64,000 nt of DNA, from contig NZ_CP083590.1 of the NCBI RefSeq assembly GCF_020099395.1, positions 496,001 to 560,000 on the forward strand, in the 5' to 3' direction. The DNA comes from Streptomyces mobaraensis. Lineage in GTDB: Bacteria > Actinomycetota > Actinomycetes > Streptomycetales > Streptomycetaceae. Of this stretch, positions 55,850 through 64,000 are shown piece after piece (the first letter of the stretch is position 1; each line of letters begins with the position of its first letter). The position numbers were made by a program, and so were the translations under genes. Below the pieces are notes generated by a model that worked only from the letters and a program-made list of their open reading frames with translations, was not told the origin of the DNA and searched no databases.

Positions 55850-57606
55850 CAGAAGAGGAAGTAGCGCTGGGCCATGGGGAGTTCCATCACCGGGCTCGGT
55901 TCCACCGGATCGCCGTCGACGGTGACGGTGAAGGTGTCCGGGTCGACCTCGACGCGCGGCCGGGCGTCGTTCTCGCGCATGTCGGCCTTGGTGACGCCCC
56001 GGGTGTCGCGGATGGGGAGGAAGCGCTTGCCGAGCCCGAGGCGTTCGGGAAGGCCGTCGTCGAGGGCCCACTGGGTGACGAAGTTGAGGGAGGTGGCGGC
56101 GGGGGCGCGGCCCACCGCCCCGAACATCGGACGCGGCAGCACGGGTTGGGGGGTGGGAATGGAGGCGTTGGCGTCGCCCATCTGCGCCCAGGCGATCTGC
56201 CCGCCCTTGAGCACGAGCAACGGCCGGACGCCGAAGAAGGCCGGTTCCCACAGCACCAGATCGGCGAGTTTCCCCTCCTCTACCGACCCGATCTCGTGGT
56301 CGAGCCCCTGGGCCACGGCCGGGTTGATCGTGTACTTGGCGACGTAGCGGCGGGCGCGCCGGTTGTCGGCCGGGCCGTCGCCGGGCAGCGGGCCGCGCCG
56401 GGCCTTCATCACATGCGCCGTCTGCCAGGTGCGCAGCACGGTCTCCCCGATGCGGCCCATGGCCTGGGAGTCGGAGGAGACGATGGAGATGGCGCCGAGG
56501 TCGTGGAGGACGTCCTCGGCGGCGATGGTGCCGGGGCGGATGCGGGACTCGGCGAAGGCCAGGTCCTCGGGGACGGCGGGGTTGAGGTGGTGGCAGACCA
56601 TCAGCATGTCGAGGTGTTCCTCGACGGTGTTGACGGTGTGCGGCCGGGTGGGGTTGGTGGAGCTGGGGAGGACGTTGGGTTCGGAGACGACGGTGATGAT
56701 GTCGGGAGCGTGCCCGCCGCCCGCGCCCTCGGTGTGGTACGCGTGGATGGAGCGCCCGGCGATGGCGCGGAGGGTGTCGCCGACGAACCCGGCCTCGTTG
56801 AGGGTGTCGGTGTGGATGGCGAGCTGGGCGCCGCTCTCCTCGCACACGGAGAGGCAGGCGTCAATGACGGCGGGGGTCGCCCCCCAGTCCTCGTGGATCT
56901 TGAATCCGACGGCGCCGGCGCGCAGTTGGGCGCGCATGGCGTCGTACGAGACGGTGTTGCCCTTGCCGAGCAGCCCGACGTTGACGGGGTATGCCTCCAT
57001 CGCCTCGAACATCCGGGCGAGGTGCCAGGCGCCGGGGGTGACGGTGGTGGCCTTGCTGCCCTCCGCCGGGCCGGTGCCGCCGCCGACGAGGGTGGTGATC
57101 CCGGTGGCGAGGGCGGTCTCGGCGGCCTGCGGGCAGATGAAGTGGACGTGGGCGTCGACGGCTCCGGCGGTGAGGATGCGCCCGTTGCCGGAGATGATCT
57201 CGGTTTCGGGTCCGATCACCAGGTCGGGGTGGACGCCGTCCATGGTGTCGGGGTTGCCGGCCTTGCCGACGCCGGTGATCCGGCCGTCGCGGATGCCCAC
57301 GTCGGCCTTGACGACGCCCCAGTGGTCGAGGACCACCGCACCCGTGATGACGGTGTCGGGGGCGCCCTCGGCCCGGGTGGCCCGGGACTGGCCCATGGAC
57401 TCGCGGATGACCTTGCCGCCGCCGAACACCGCCTCGTCGCCCGCCCGCCCGGGCCCTCCGCAGCGGTCCTCCTCCACCTCGATCAGGAGGCTGGTGTCGG
57501 CGAGGCGGATGCGGTCGCCGGTGGTGGGGCCGTAGAGGGCGGCGTACGCGGCCCGGTCGAGCCGGGGCGGTCCCGGGAGCGTCGCGTCGGCCGCGGAGTC
57601 AGCCAT
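55849..57606 (-). CDS. ureC: Urease alpha subunit UreC
   Basis: 585 residues, the catalytic subunit. Nickel ligands and catalytic residues are visible: AVDAHVHFI (His pair), GFKIHEDWG with the Lys that is carbamylated, [22 protein letters not shown], and MVCHHLNP with the flap Cys-His. It hydrolyses urea to ammonia and carbamate in the cytoplasm. ATG 57606 overlaps the end of ureB by 8 bases. Full-length and with no damage visible. Confidence 0.98.
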   Translation of the reverse strand: MADSAADATLPGPPRLDRAAYAALYGPTTGDRIRLADTSLLIEVEEDRCGGPGRAGDEAVFGGGKVIRESMGQSRATRAEGAPDTVITGAVVLDHWGVVKADVGIRDGRITGVGKAGNPDTMDGVHPDLVIGPETEIISGNGRILTAGAVDAHVHFICPQAAETALATGITTLVGGGTGPAEGSKATTVTPGAWHLARMFEAMEAYPVNVGLLGKGNTVSYDAMRAQLRAGAVGFKIHEDWGATPAVIDACLSVCEESGAQLAIHTDTLNEAGFVGDTLRAIAGRSIHAYHTEGAGGGHAPDIITVVSEPNVLPSSTNPTRPHTVNTVEEHLDMLMVCHHLNPAVPEDLAFAESRIRPGTIAAEDVLHDLGAISIVSSDSQAMGRIGETVLRTWQTAHVMKARRGPLPGDGPADNRRARRYVAKYTINPAVAQGLDHEIGSVEEGKLADLVLWEPAFFGVRPLLVLKGGQIAWAQMGDANASIPTPQPVLPRPMFGAVGRAPAATSLNFVTQWALDDGLPERLGLGKRFLPIRDTRGVTKADMRENDARPRVEVDPDTFTVTVDGDPVEPSPVMELPMAQRYFLF

Positions 57607-57925
57607 CGAGCTGGCCCCCGCAGGCCCCGCGCAGCCCCGGGACGATCCGCTTGCCGGCCAGCGGGACGAGGTCCACCTCCACCGGGATGCCGGGCTCGAA
57701 GCGGACGGCGGTGCCGGCCGGGATGTCGAGCCGTTTGCCGTGGGCGGCGGCCCGGTCGAAGTCGAGGCCCGGGTTGGCCTCGGCGAAGTGGTAGTGCGAG
57801 CCCACCTGCACGGGCCGGTCGGCGGCGTTGAGCACGGTGATCCGGGTGCGGTGCAGGCCCTCGTTGAGGCGGACGGGCTCGTCCGCGTGGAAGACCTGAC
57901 CCGGTATCAGGGCGTCGACGGTCAT
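57599..57925 (-). CDS. ureB: Urease beta subunit UreB
   Basis: 108 residues: [58 protein letters not shown] and [14 protein letters not shown], all family hallmarks. It assembles with UreA and UreC into the trimer of trimers. It overlaps ureC by 8 bases and follows ureA by 13 bases. Confidence 0.97.
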   Translation of the reverse strand: MTVDALIPGQVFHADEPVRLNEGLHRTRITVLNAADRPVQVGSHYHFAEANPGLDFDRAAAHGKRLDIPAGTAVRFEPGIPVEVDLVPLAGKRIVPGLRGACGGQLDG

Positions 57926-57938
57926 GGGTTCCCCCTCG

Positions 57939-58241
57939 TCAGGCTATGGGCTCGTGGACGGTGACGAGCTTGGTCCCGTCCGGGAAGGTGGCCTCGACCT
58001 GGACGTCGGGGATCATCTCGGGGATGCCGGGCATGACCTCGTCGCGGGTGAGCACCTTCCGTCCGGACGCCATGAGTTCGGCGACCGTCCGGCCGTCGCG
58101 GGCGCCCTCCAGGACGTGCGCGGTGATGAGGGCCACGGCCTCGGGGTGGTTGAGGAGCAGTCCGCGGGTCCGGCGCTTCTCGGCCACGTCGGCGGCCACA
58201 TGGATCAGCAGCCGCTCCTGCTCGTGCGGGGTCAGTCGCAC
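57939..58241 (-). CDS. ureA: Urease gamma subunit UreA
   Basis: 100 residues, exactly the usual length when started at GTG 58241: [38 protein letters not shown]...[31 protein letters not shown] lies six bases upstream, which supports this start over an ATG at 58295 that adds 18 unrelated residues. First gene of the operon ureABCFGD; the promoter must lie in 58242-58411, where GTGTTAAC (58362-58369) and a stretch of lower GC stand out. Confidence 0.96.
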   Translation of the reverse strand: MRLTPHEQERLLIHVAADVAEKRRTRGLLLNHPEAVALITAHVLEGARDGRTVAELMASGRKVLTRDEVMPGIPEMIPDVQVEATFPDGTKLVTVHEPIA

Positions 58242-58411
58242 AGGTCCCACCTCACTGTCGTCCGAACGCAGCGGGACGTTACCCCAGTTCAGCACGGTGC
58301 CGACGGGCGCGGACCCGCCCGGGGGCCGGTGATTGCAACTTACTGCGCAAGCTTTTCCACCGTGTTAACCGCCGCTTTGCGTCACCATGGCGAACGGGCG
58401 CGCCGGGCCGT

Positions 58412-58870
58412 TCAGTCGATCACCTTGATCTTCTTCATGGTCGGCTGGGAGATGACCCGGGCGACGCCGGGGATGCCGATGATCTTCTTCGTCTGGAACG
58501 CCTCGTAGGCGGCGTAGTCGGCGACCAGCACCCGCAGGTAGTAGTCGGGCGTGCCGAACGCGCGGCGGAACTCGACGACTTCCTCGTAGGCGGCGATGGT
58601 CGACTCCAGCCCCTCCAGCGTCTTCAGGTCGCTGACCGACACCTCGATGGACACCAGCACCTCCAACCCCCGGCCGGCCGCCTCGTGGTCGACCCTCGCC
58701 CGGTAGCCGGTGATGATCCCGGCCTCCTCCAGTCGCTTCACCCGGCGCAGGCAGGGCGGGGGCGTCAGGCCGACCCGCCGGGCCAGTTCGACGTTGGTCA
58801 GCCGCCCGTCTTGCTGAAGGTGATACAAGATGTCACGATCGACCTCGTCGACTTTACTTTTGTTACTCAT
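58412..58870 (-). CDS. Lrp/AsnC-family regulator
   Basis: 152 residues with the normal Lrp layout: winged helix KVDEVDRDILYHLQQDGRLTNVELARRVGLTPPPCLRRVKRLEEAGIITGYRARVD, then a RAM ligand domain (VVEFRRAFGTPDYYLRVLVADYAAYEAF). It lies divergently to azlCD with 62 bases between, the standard place for an amino-acid-responsive activator or repressor of the AzlCD branched-chain amino-acid exporter. Confidence 0.93.
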   Translation of the reverse strand: MSNKSKVDEVDRDILYHLQQDGRLTNVELARRVGLTPPPCLRRVKRLEEAGIITGYRARVDHEAAGRGLEVLVSIEVSVSDLKTLEGLESTIAAYEEVVEFRRAFGTPDYYLRVLVADYAAYEAFQTKKIIGIPGVARVISQPTMKKIKVID

Positions 58871-58886
58871 GCACCCACCCTACGGG

Positions 58887-58926
58887 CATATTTCGAAACC
58901 ATATGAGGCGGCATACATCCTAGGAT
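58887..58926. promoter_or_regulatory. Lrp site and azlC promoter candidate
   Basis: CATAT (58887-58891) and ATATG (58901-58905) flank a TTCGAA palindrome in an AT-rich patch, typical of Lrp binding. TAGGAT at 58921-58926 fits a -10 box seven bases ahead of the azlC ATG, so the azlC transcript may be leaderless. Confidence 0.4.
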
Positions 58927-58932
58927 TGCCGC

Positions 58933-59829
58933 ATGGCGACCCTTCCGACGGGACACATCGGCACCGGCACTGCCCCCTCTCCCCCGGCTCCCCCCGAGGG
59001 ACTGCGGACGGACCTGCGACGCGCACTCAAGGACTCCGGCTCGGTGGGCCTGGGGGCCTGTCCGATGGGCGTGGCCTTCGGCGTCCTGGTCGCCCACTCC
59101 GGGCTCCCGTGGTGGTGGGCGAGCGTCTTCTCCGGCTTCATCTACGCCGGCTCCCTGGAGTTCCTCTTCCTCGGCCTGGTGCTGTCGACCGCGCCGCTCG
59201 CGTCGATCGCGGTGACGGCCTTCCTGGTCAACTTCCGGCACGTCTTCTACGCGCTGTCCTTCCCGCTGCACCGGGTCCGGGGCCGGCTCGGGAAGGTGTA
59301 CAGCACCTTCGCCCTGTCCGACGAGGCGTACGCGGTCACGGTCGGCGAGGCCGCCCGGAACCACTCCGGCCGGCGGATCCTCTGGCTCCAGGTGTTCATC
59401 CACTGCTACTGGGCCGGCGGGGCGACGACCGGCGCCCTGCTGGGCTCGGTGATACCGGAGAGCATCAAGGGCCTCGACTTCGCGGTGACCGCCCTCTTCA
59501 CCGTCCTGGCCATCGACGCCTTCCGCGCCCGCCGCGACATCCCCACCCCGCTGCTGGCCCTGGCCTGCGCGCTTGTGGCCCGGTTCACGTTCCCCGGGCA
59601 GATGCTGCTTGTCGCGTTCGCGCTGTTCACCGCCGGGCTGCTGGCCCGCTACGTCTGGACCGGAAAGACGCGGCGGAGACGGCGGACACGGAAGGACCGA
59701 CAGGGAGGGCAGGACCGGCAGGACCGGCAGGACCGGCAGGACCGGCAGGACCGGCAGGACCGGCAGGACCGGCAGGACCGGCAGGACCGGCAGGACCAGA
59801 ACGACGACAAGGAGCGGATCCGTGCCTGA
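58933..59829 (+). CDS. azlC: AzlC, branched-chain amino-acid export permease, with (QDR)9 tail
   Basis: 298 residues. The membrane part (about residues 35-245) matches AzlC: GLGACPMGVAFGVLVAHSGLPWWWA, FIYAGSLEFLFLGLVL, FLVNFRHVFYALSFPLHR, YWAGGATTGALLG. With AzlD it exports branched-chain amino acids or analogues such as azaleucine. After a basic RRRRRTRKD segment comes a cytoplasmic tail of nine exact Gln-Asp-Arg triplets followed by QDQNDDKERIRA, encoded by nine 9-base units. This tail is not part of the family. The gene overlaps azlD by 8 bases. Confidence 0.93.
   Translation: MATLPTGHIGTGTAPSPPAPPEGLRTDLRRALKDSGSVGLGACPMGVAFGVLVAHSGLPWWWASVFSGFIYAGSLEFLFLGLVLSTAPLASIAVTAFLVNFRHVFYALSFPLHRVRGRLGKVYSTFALSDEAYAVTVGEAARNHSGRRILWLQVFIHCYWAGGATTGALLGSVIPESIKGLDFAVTALFTVLAIDAFRARRDIPTPLLALACALVARFTFPGQMLLVAFALFTAGLLARYVWTGKTRRRRRTRKDRQGGQDRQDRQDRQDRQDRQDRQDRQDRQDRQDQNDDKERIRA
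59710..59797 (+). repeat. Coding minisatellite (CAGGACCGG)9
   Basis: Nine exact tandem copies of CAGGACCGG run from 59710 to 59790, followed by a partial copy. Each unit is one Gln-Asp-Arg triplet, so copy-number change keeps the azlC frame. Confidence 0.95.
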
Positions 59830-60151
59830 CACCGGATACCTGATCGCGGCCGTGGCCACCGCCGTCGCCGTCACCTGGGCCCTGCGCGCCCTGCCCTTCG
59901 CCGCCCTGGCCCCGCTGCGGTCGAGCCCGCTGGCCGTCTACCTCAACAAGGCGATGCCGGTCGGGGTGATGGCCGTCCTCGCCGTCTACACCCTGCGCGG
60001 CTTCGACCCGCACGTCCCCGACCGCGCCTGGCCGACCGTCATCGCGCTGGTTTTCACCGTGGCGCTGCACCTGTGGCGGCGCAATCTCCTGCTGTCCGTC
60101 CTCGCCGGCACCGTCGTCCACGTGCTGCTCGCCAGCACGGTCTTCGACTGA
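59822..60151 (+). CDS. azlD: AzlD, small subunit of branched-chain amino-acid exporter
   Basis: 109 residues with four hydrophobic helices: GYLIAAVATAVAVTWALRALPFA, PLAVYLNKAMPVGVMAVLAVYTL, WPTVIALVFTVALHLW and LLLSVLAGTVVHVLLASTVF. This is the AzlD pattern, and it acts with AzlC in the membrane. GTG 59822 overlaps the azlC stop by 8 bases, supporting translational coupling. Confidence 0.9.
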   Translation: MPDTGYLIAAVATAVAVTWALRALPFAALAPLRSSPLAVYLNKAMPVGVMAVLAVYTLRGFDPHVPDRAWPTVIALVFTVALHLWRRNLLLSVLAGTVVHVLLASTVFD

Positions 60152-60189
60152 TCCCCAGGACGACCGCCTCCGGGGCGCCGGGCCGCCCC

Positions 60190-60492
60190 TCAGCGCCGAG
60201 GGCCGCTCCCCGGGGCGCGGTGCTCGGCCGCGATGCCGAAACGGCCGGGGTCGCCGGGGGTGGACGGCAGGTGCCGGACGGTCGAGACGGTGCTGATCAC
60301 CGGCTCGTCCGCGGCCCGCTCGTCCGCTTCCGCCTCACGCCGCTCCAGCCGCTCCAGGTCGGCGGCGGACACCAGCGCGACCAGGGGCTTCCCGTGGCGC
60401 GTCACGACGACCCGCTCGCCGCCGTAGACGACGCGGTTGATCAGCTCCGCCAGCTCCGCTCGGGCTTGCGTCACAGGAATCTCGTAGGCCAT
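60190..60492 (-). CDS. Phd/YefM-type antitoxin, no adjacent toxin
   Basis: 100 residues. The first 55 (YEIPVTQARAELAELINRVVYGGERVVVTRHGKPLVALVSAADLERLE) are a clear Phd/YefM DNA-binding antitoxin domain. The C-terminal part, which normally wraps a Doc or RelE/YoeB toxin, is acidic and unlike the common types (ADERAADEPVISTVSTVRHLPSTPGDPGRFG). No toxin gene follows: downstream is the convergent azlD. It may be an orphan regulator or the survivor of a broken module; a HEPN-like remnant lies 320 bases upstream. Confidence 0.85.
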   Translation of the reverse strand: MAYEIPVTQARAELAELINRVVYGGERVVVTRHGKPLVALVSAADLERLERREAEADERAADEPVISTVSTVRHLPSTPGDPGRFGIAAEHRAPGSGPRR

Positions 60493-60815
60493 GCCCCTAG
60501 CTTAGGCAATGCCCACCTGGTCCGCCGTGGTCCGTGACGACAGCGAATGCCCAGGTCAGGGACTCTCGTATGCGCCCGTGCGCTCTCGTCTGTGAGAAAT
60601 GTGTGAGCCGAGGTGAGACGTGGAACAGGAGCTGTCCAGCGTCCCGGCACCCGCGTTCGGGCAGATCTGGCTCGCTCGGCAGCGTCACGGGCCCGACCGG
60701 GCCCGCCTGGAGAGGGGCTCAGGTTGAGTCCTGGAGGACTGTGTGCCCCCAGACGAGGTCGGTGACTGACAGCCCGCATGCCACCCTGTCACTCGAAGGG
60801 CTGGTGCTGCCGCGA
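60493..60815. other. Intergenic stretch, no gene seen
   Basis: About 320 bases with lower GC than neighbours and no supported gene. It contains the antitoxin promoter region close to 60493. Confidence 0.45.
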
Positions 60816-61148
60816 TCACCCGTCCAGCCCCAGACAGCGACGGGCACGGCGGGCAGTGGACAGAGCGCGGTCCATCTCGACCTGAGCGGGCCAGCCGTCC
60901 TCCGGGTGGGCACAGCGGTTGCGTACCAGCCGCAGGTGTTCGAGGTCGTGAAGGGCGAGGTCCGTGTGCCGGACGAGATACGCGACGCACCGCTGCGGGC
61001 GGGCCTGGCGCTGCAGAACTCCCCAGGCGTACAGGAGTTCATAAAGTCCCTGGGGCGAGTGAAAAGTGAGAGTCACGGCAGCTCCGGACACAGCGAGGCC
61101 GAGGCACGAACGGGGCCTGGCCGATCGGGTGGGATGCCTCAAGTTCAA
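60816..61148 (-). CDS. HEPN-like small protein or remnant
   Basis: Up to 110 residues. The second half, LVRHTDLALHDLEHLRLVRNRCAHPEDGWPAQVEMDRALSTARRA, contains R-N-R-C-A-H, matching the Rx4H motif of HEPN domains (with the common Asn after Arg) on a predicted helix, followed by a further helix. The first 35 residues look random, so the true start may be later or the gene may be a truncated remnant of a larger protein. HEPN proteins are often ribonucleases in toxin or defence systems, but this assignment rests on one motif. It is on the same strand as the Phd antitoxin. Confidence 0.4.
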   Translation of the reverse strand: MNLRHPTRSARPRSCLGLAVSGAAVTLTFHSPQGLYELLYAWGVLQRQARPQRCVAYLVRHTDLALHDLEHLRLVRNRCAHPEDGWPAQVEMDRALSTARRARRCLGLDG

Positions 61149-61322
61149 GGCCCGGCGCCGTCATCCGCCGCTATTCCGAAGGAAGTTGGAGGATTTTGAA
61201 TGGCGTTGAAGAGGACTGGAGCCTGTTGGACGGATGCCGCCACCTGCCCGGGCGGCCCGGTCTAGGCTGCGCTCCACCGACCGCCCGGGGAAAGGGCGGA
61301 GGAGTGCGGGAGGGGTACGGGC

Positions 61323-62552
61323 GTGGTCGATATCGAGGACGCGGCGGCGCAGGAGGGCGCGGTGCAGGAGCTCGCGCGGTACATGCGCGAGCTCTGGGTG
61401 ACAAACGGCTCGCCCAGCTACGAGGACATCGTCAAGCGGGTCCGTAAGAACGACCCGTCCTCGTCGCTCTCCAAGGGCACCTTGACGCACGTCTTCAATG
61501 GCCGCGGCTTGTCACACCGCAGGAACATCGAGGCCGTCGCCCGGGCGCTCGGCGACCAGGCGGCCACCACCGAAGCACTGCGGATGTGGGACGCGGCGCG
61601 CAGGCAGCGCAACGAGGCCGCGGCCGCCGGCCGCACGGTGAAAACGGCGAGAGCGGAGACAGAGGAGGCCCCGAACGACGCGGCGCCGGCCGGGGGCCCC
61701 GTCACCGGTCGGCACCGGCTCGTGCCCTGGAAAGTGGTCACCGTCACCGCGGCCACATTGCTTGCCGCGGGTGTCGGCGTCTGGCAGCTGACCGGTCACC
61801 AGGCCCCGGCGGAGGCCGTCGGCGGCCGTACCGGCGCCCCGGCGGCGCCCTCCGCCGGGCACGGACGGCCCGCTCCCCTGTCGTCAGCAGCCGGCGCGTC
61901 GCCGGACGGACCGGTCTGGACGGGCAAGCCGCCTCTGGCCGTGCGCGCCGCATGGTCCGACGACGTGTGCGGCCCGACGATCTGGTACGACGGCCCGGCG
62001 GAGCAGTACTTCACCGCGTGGAAGAACCGCACGAAGAGCGCGACGCCGACGGAGTTCGTCAGTGACCAGTACAGTCCGCCGGTGGCCATGACGGTGCAGG
62101 GCCGCACCGAGGAGTCGGTGATTCTCACGGGCTTGGAGGTCACGGTTCTGCGCAGCGCTCCTCCGCCGACCCATGGCGTCGTCATCAACACCGCGTACGG
62201 CTGCGGTGGGGAGCAGCCCCAGCGGCCGTTCACCGCGGACTTCGCTCGTCGGCCGGTGAAGGTGACCGCCGGCGCCGGCCAGGACAACGACGGCAAAGCG
62301 ATCCCGCCGGTGCGTTTCCCCTTCAAGGTCAGTCTCACCGACCCCGAGGACTTCCTCATCCACGCGAAGAACACCACCGGCGACTGCGCGTTCGCGATCA
62401 TCCTGCACTGGGTCGCCGACGGCAAGGCCGGCACCACGACCCTGGACAACGGCGGCAAGGGCTTCCGTCTCATCAAGACCACGTCACTGCCGGCCTACCG
62501 GTTCAACGGGGACATGGAACGGCCTGGCCTCGTACGCGTCCCGTCCATCTGA
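61323..62552 (+). CDS. Membrane-anchored helix-turn-helix protein with extracytoplasmic domain
   Basis: 409 residues. N-terminal cytoplasmic part (about 1-95): ELARYMRELWVTNGSPSYEDIVKRV...LSKGTLTHVFNGRGLSHRRNIEAVARALG, a Streptomyces-type helix-turn-helix. A single membrane helix follows (VPWKVVTVTAATLLAAGVGVW, about 138-158), then an Ala/Pro-rich stalk and an extracytoplasmic domain of about 210 residues (WSDDVCGPTIWYDGP, GLEVTVLRSAPPPTHGVV, TAYGCGGEQPQRPFTADFA, NTTGDCAFAIILHWVADGKAGTTTLDNGGKGFRL) with four Cys that may pair. It could sense an outside signal and act on DNA directly. GTG 61323 has GGAGGGG about eight bases upstream. I do not recognise the outer domain. Confidence 0.8.
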   Translation: MVDIEDAAAQEGAVQELARYMRELWVTNGSPSYEDIVKRVRKNDPSSSLSKGTLTHVFNGRGLSHRRNIEAVARALGDQAATTEALRMWDAARRQRNEAAAAGRTVKTARAETEEAPNDAAPAGGPVTGRHRLVPWKVVTVTAATLLAAGVGVWQLTGHQAPAEAVGGRTGAPAAPSAGHGRPAPLSSAAGASPDGPVWTGKPPLAVRAAWSDDVCGPTIWYDGPAEQYFTAWKNRTKSATPTEFVSDQYSPPVAMTVQGRTEESVILTGLEVTVLRSAPPPTHGVVINTAYGCGGEQPQRPFTADFARRPVKVTAGAGQDNDGKAIPPVRFPFKVSLTDPEDFLIHAKNTTGDCAFAIILHWVADGKAGTTTLDNGGKGFRLIKTTSLPAYRFNGDMERPGLVRVPSI

Positions 62553-62762
62553 CGAAGTCCCGCCGGGCTTCACCCTCTCACACACGATCGGCGCAAGCGG
62601 CCGGGCCTTCCATGCCTCGGTCCAGATGCGGCCGCATCCCAGGTCGGGCAGGTGCGCGAAGACGGTCCCCCACTCCTGATGCACGGCCCCGAACGTCACA
62701 CTGACCCCCTGCTGGTCGGCGAGGAGGCCAGTGTGACGGGTAGCCCTGACCTCCCATCAGGT
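62553..62762. other. Intergenic stretch, no gene seen
   Basis: About 210 bases after the membrane regulator with no supported feature. Confidence 0.4.
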
Positions 62763-63023
62763 TCACAACAGGCCGGGCTCAAGGGGTACGACAAGGGCCC
62801 CGCCGATGCGGGGTCCGAGGGGCGTTCGGGTCAGGACCCGACCGGGGTCAGCCGGTGAGGCAAGCAGGCCGGTGATTGCGTCGAGGACGACGAGAGCGAG
62901 AGGGACCTGAGCGGTCTGAACGGCGGCCAGGGCTGCCCGGGCGCGGCCGGCCGGGGTCTGCATGTCGGGGATCAGGGCGGTGACACCGCTCCCCAGGGCG
63001 CGGTCGCGGGTCGGGTTACTCAC
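62763..63023 (-). CDS. Possible hypothetical protein
   Basis: From GTG 63023 this frame gives 86 residues (SNPTRDRALGSGVTALIPDMQTP..., then AALAAVQTAQVPLALVVLDAITGLLA) with third-position GC typical of coding DNA, but I recognise no family. A hairpin (CCCCGC-CGAT-GCGGGG, about 62798-62813) falls inside it. It could equally be decayed DNA next to the broken terpene cyclase. Confidence 0.3.
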   Translation of the reverse strand: MSNPTRDRALGSGVTALIPDMQTPAGRARAALAAVQTAQVPLALVVLDAITGLLASPADPGRVLTRTPLGPRIGGALVVPLEPGLL

Positions 63024-63132
63024 CCGCGCAGTCTGCCGCGCCGCCCGTCTGGCGGCCACACCCGGGGCGCTGTGCGGCCGTCAGACGCCGCGCGGAGCCC
63101 GGCTCAGAAGAACCGGTGGATGCAAACATCGA

Positions 63133-63681
63133 TCATCGCAGTGAGGTAGTGAGGTTGGGCAGGGTGCGGTCGGTGAGCGTCTCCACGCGGTCGACAAACA
63201 TGTCATCGACGATGAAGAACCAGAGCGCGTAGTCGGCCAGGGCCCGCAGCAACTCGCGGCCGGCCTCCGGGTAGCAGCGCGCCGCGAACCTGCCGTACTT
63301 GGCCCGGGCCAGCCTGGCCCGGTATGCCTCGTCGGGGGCGAGTCCGTACCGCTCGGCGAACATCCTGGCACCCCGTTCGACATCGTCGGCGTCGGGGTGG
63401 ACCGCCGAAGGCCACGGAAAGTGGAACTTCGGGATGCGGAGCTGACTCGCCTCCGGCGTACGGCCGGGTCCGTCGGCCGGCTGCGCCGCCGGACCGGCGT
63501 GGCACGAACCCGGCCCGGGGGGCGCTGCCTCGTGCCTGGAGAATCGGGCGGCCGACGTCCCGATCCCCGTCGGCCCCACGGGCAGGACCACTCCCGAGGC
63601 CGCCACTGCCCCCCTCGCTGGGCGCGGCCCGGATCGCCCTTGCCATGACGGGGTACCCACCACGAGCTCGGTGACCGGCAT
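63133..63681 (-). pseudogene. Truncated terpene cyclase with encapsulin-cargo-like N-terminus
   Basis: The frame from ATG 63681 gives 182 residues. Residues 35-48 read LPVGPTGIGTSAAR, inside a Pro/Gly/Ala-rich disordered stretch like the N-terminal extension of 2-methylisoborneol-synthase-type cyclases that are family 2 encapsulin cargo. The cyclase core begins at FHFPWPSAVHPDADDVERGA and reaches FFIVDDMFVDRVETLTDRTLPNLT, containing the Asp-rich metal motif (DDMFVD). The frame then stops. In another frame the next codons read MIDVCIHRFF and stop again, as if the cyclase continued after an indel. The NSE/DTE motif and the rest (about 200 residues) are absent. It cannot be an active cyclase. 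Confidence 0.8.
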
Positions 63682-64000
63682 CCATGCCTCCTCATTGTCG
63701 CCTGGCAGACGTCGATCCGCGTCGCCGGACGCATGCGCGAACTACCCGCGGTGCGCACGAGAGTTGTCTCGCCTTCCGGCAGCCGGTTCACCCTCCGGCC
63801 GGCGTCGCCGTCCCAGCCCTGCCCGCACAGTGATCGAAATCGGGGATGGACACCCCAAACCATCAGTTCACGTGAATCACTTCGACACACGCCCTGTGGA
63901 CAGTGCGACGTCACCTTCTACCTGGATCCGGGCTCGGCGGAATTCGGCTACCGGATCCGCGCGGCATACGCCGACCACGATGAGCCTGGCGAAGGCGAGC
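63682..64000. other. Right window edge, no firm gene
   Basis: A perfect palindrome TTCACGTGAA lies at 63867-63876, about 190 bases ahead of the terpene cyclase start. From about 63900 to the edge, a plus-strand frame reads DVTFYLDPGSAEFGYRIRAAYADHDEP, which could be the beginning of a gene cut by the window, but the start cannot be fixed and other frames are also open. Confidence 0.3.

Noticed and set aside
59710..59797. Possible CRISPR array
   Set aside because: Units are 9 bases, contiguous and without spacers, and they are in frame within azlC.

Overview
The window reads as a piece of a Streptomyces (or close actinomycete) chromosome. Base composition is very GC-rich, codon third positions are almost all G or C, GTG starts are common, TTA leucine codons are nearly absent, and many families are typical of the genus: secreted phospholipase D, cholesterol oxidase, a subtilisin-inhibitor-like protein, a K15-type DD-peptidase and MurT/GatD. 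I recognised no rRNA, tRNA, CRISPR array or intact insertion sequence.

Layout. 1-3.2 kb: the cut end of a lipid-type locus (glycosyltransferase, HHxxxDG acyltransferase, alpha/beta hydrolase). 3.3-9.1 kb: exported enzymes (DD-peptidase, phospholipase D), a flavin oxidase, a methyltransferase and a small membrane protein. 9.2-20.6 kb: the most distinctive region. A zinc-cluster/TetR regulator and a second HHxxxDG acyltransferase are followed by an acyl-thioester-reductase-like SDR and a single-module, fully reducing type I polyketide synthase (KS-AT-DH-pseudoMT-pseudoKR-ER-KR-ACP, no thioesterase). The PKS reading frame is broken once, near a run of seven C at 16644-16650. 20.7-30 kb: ArsR/MFS pair with a 19-bp inverted repeat, secreted hydrolase, PIG-L deacetylase with propeller-like tail, type II thioesterase and cholesterol oxidase. 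30-39.5 kb: mostly core functions (acyl-CoA dehydrogenase/TetR, peptide deformylase, MurT-GatD, phosphofructokinase, CtaG-like protein) with two degenerate tandem-repeat patches between them. 39.8-53.3 kb: protease-inhibitor-like protein, erythromycin-esterase family protein, SDR/TetR pair, GH15 hydrolase, two-domain Lrp regulator beside a decayed MFS gene, PARG-like macrodomain protein, class A beta-lactamase, MOSC protein and a secreted peptidase. 53.4-60.2 kb: complete urease operon ureABCFGD, interrupted by a hairpin-rich repeat between ureF and ureG, then Lrp/azlCD. 60.2-64 kb: a decayed-looking stretch with an orphan Phd antitoxin, a HEPN-like remnant, a membrane-anchored helix-turn-helix protein and a broken terpene cyclase.

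How genes may work together. The PKS has no release domain, and its neighbours (an NAD_binding_4-type reductase and an HHxxxDG acyltransferase) supply two plausible ways to take the chain off: reduction to aldehyde/alcohol, or ester formation as PapA enzymes do for mycobacterial MAS-type PKSs. That is inference from family knowledge and synteny. The two TTA codons I found in confidently called genes lie in phospholipase D and cholesterol oxidase, both exported lipid-attacking enzymes, which suggests shared developmental (bldA) control. MurT-GatD amidates lipid II; urease with UreDFG makes ammonia; AzlCD with a divergent Lrp regulator is a branched-chain amino-acid export unit.
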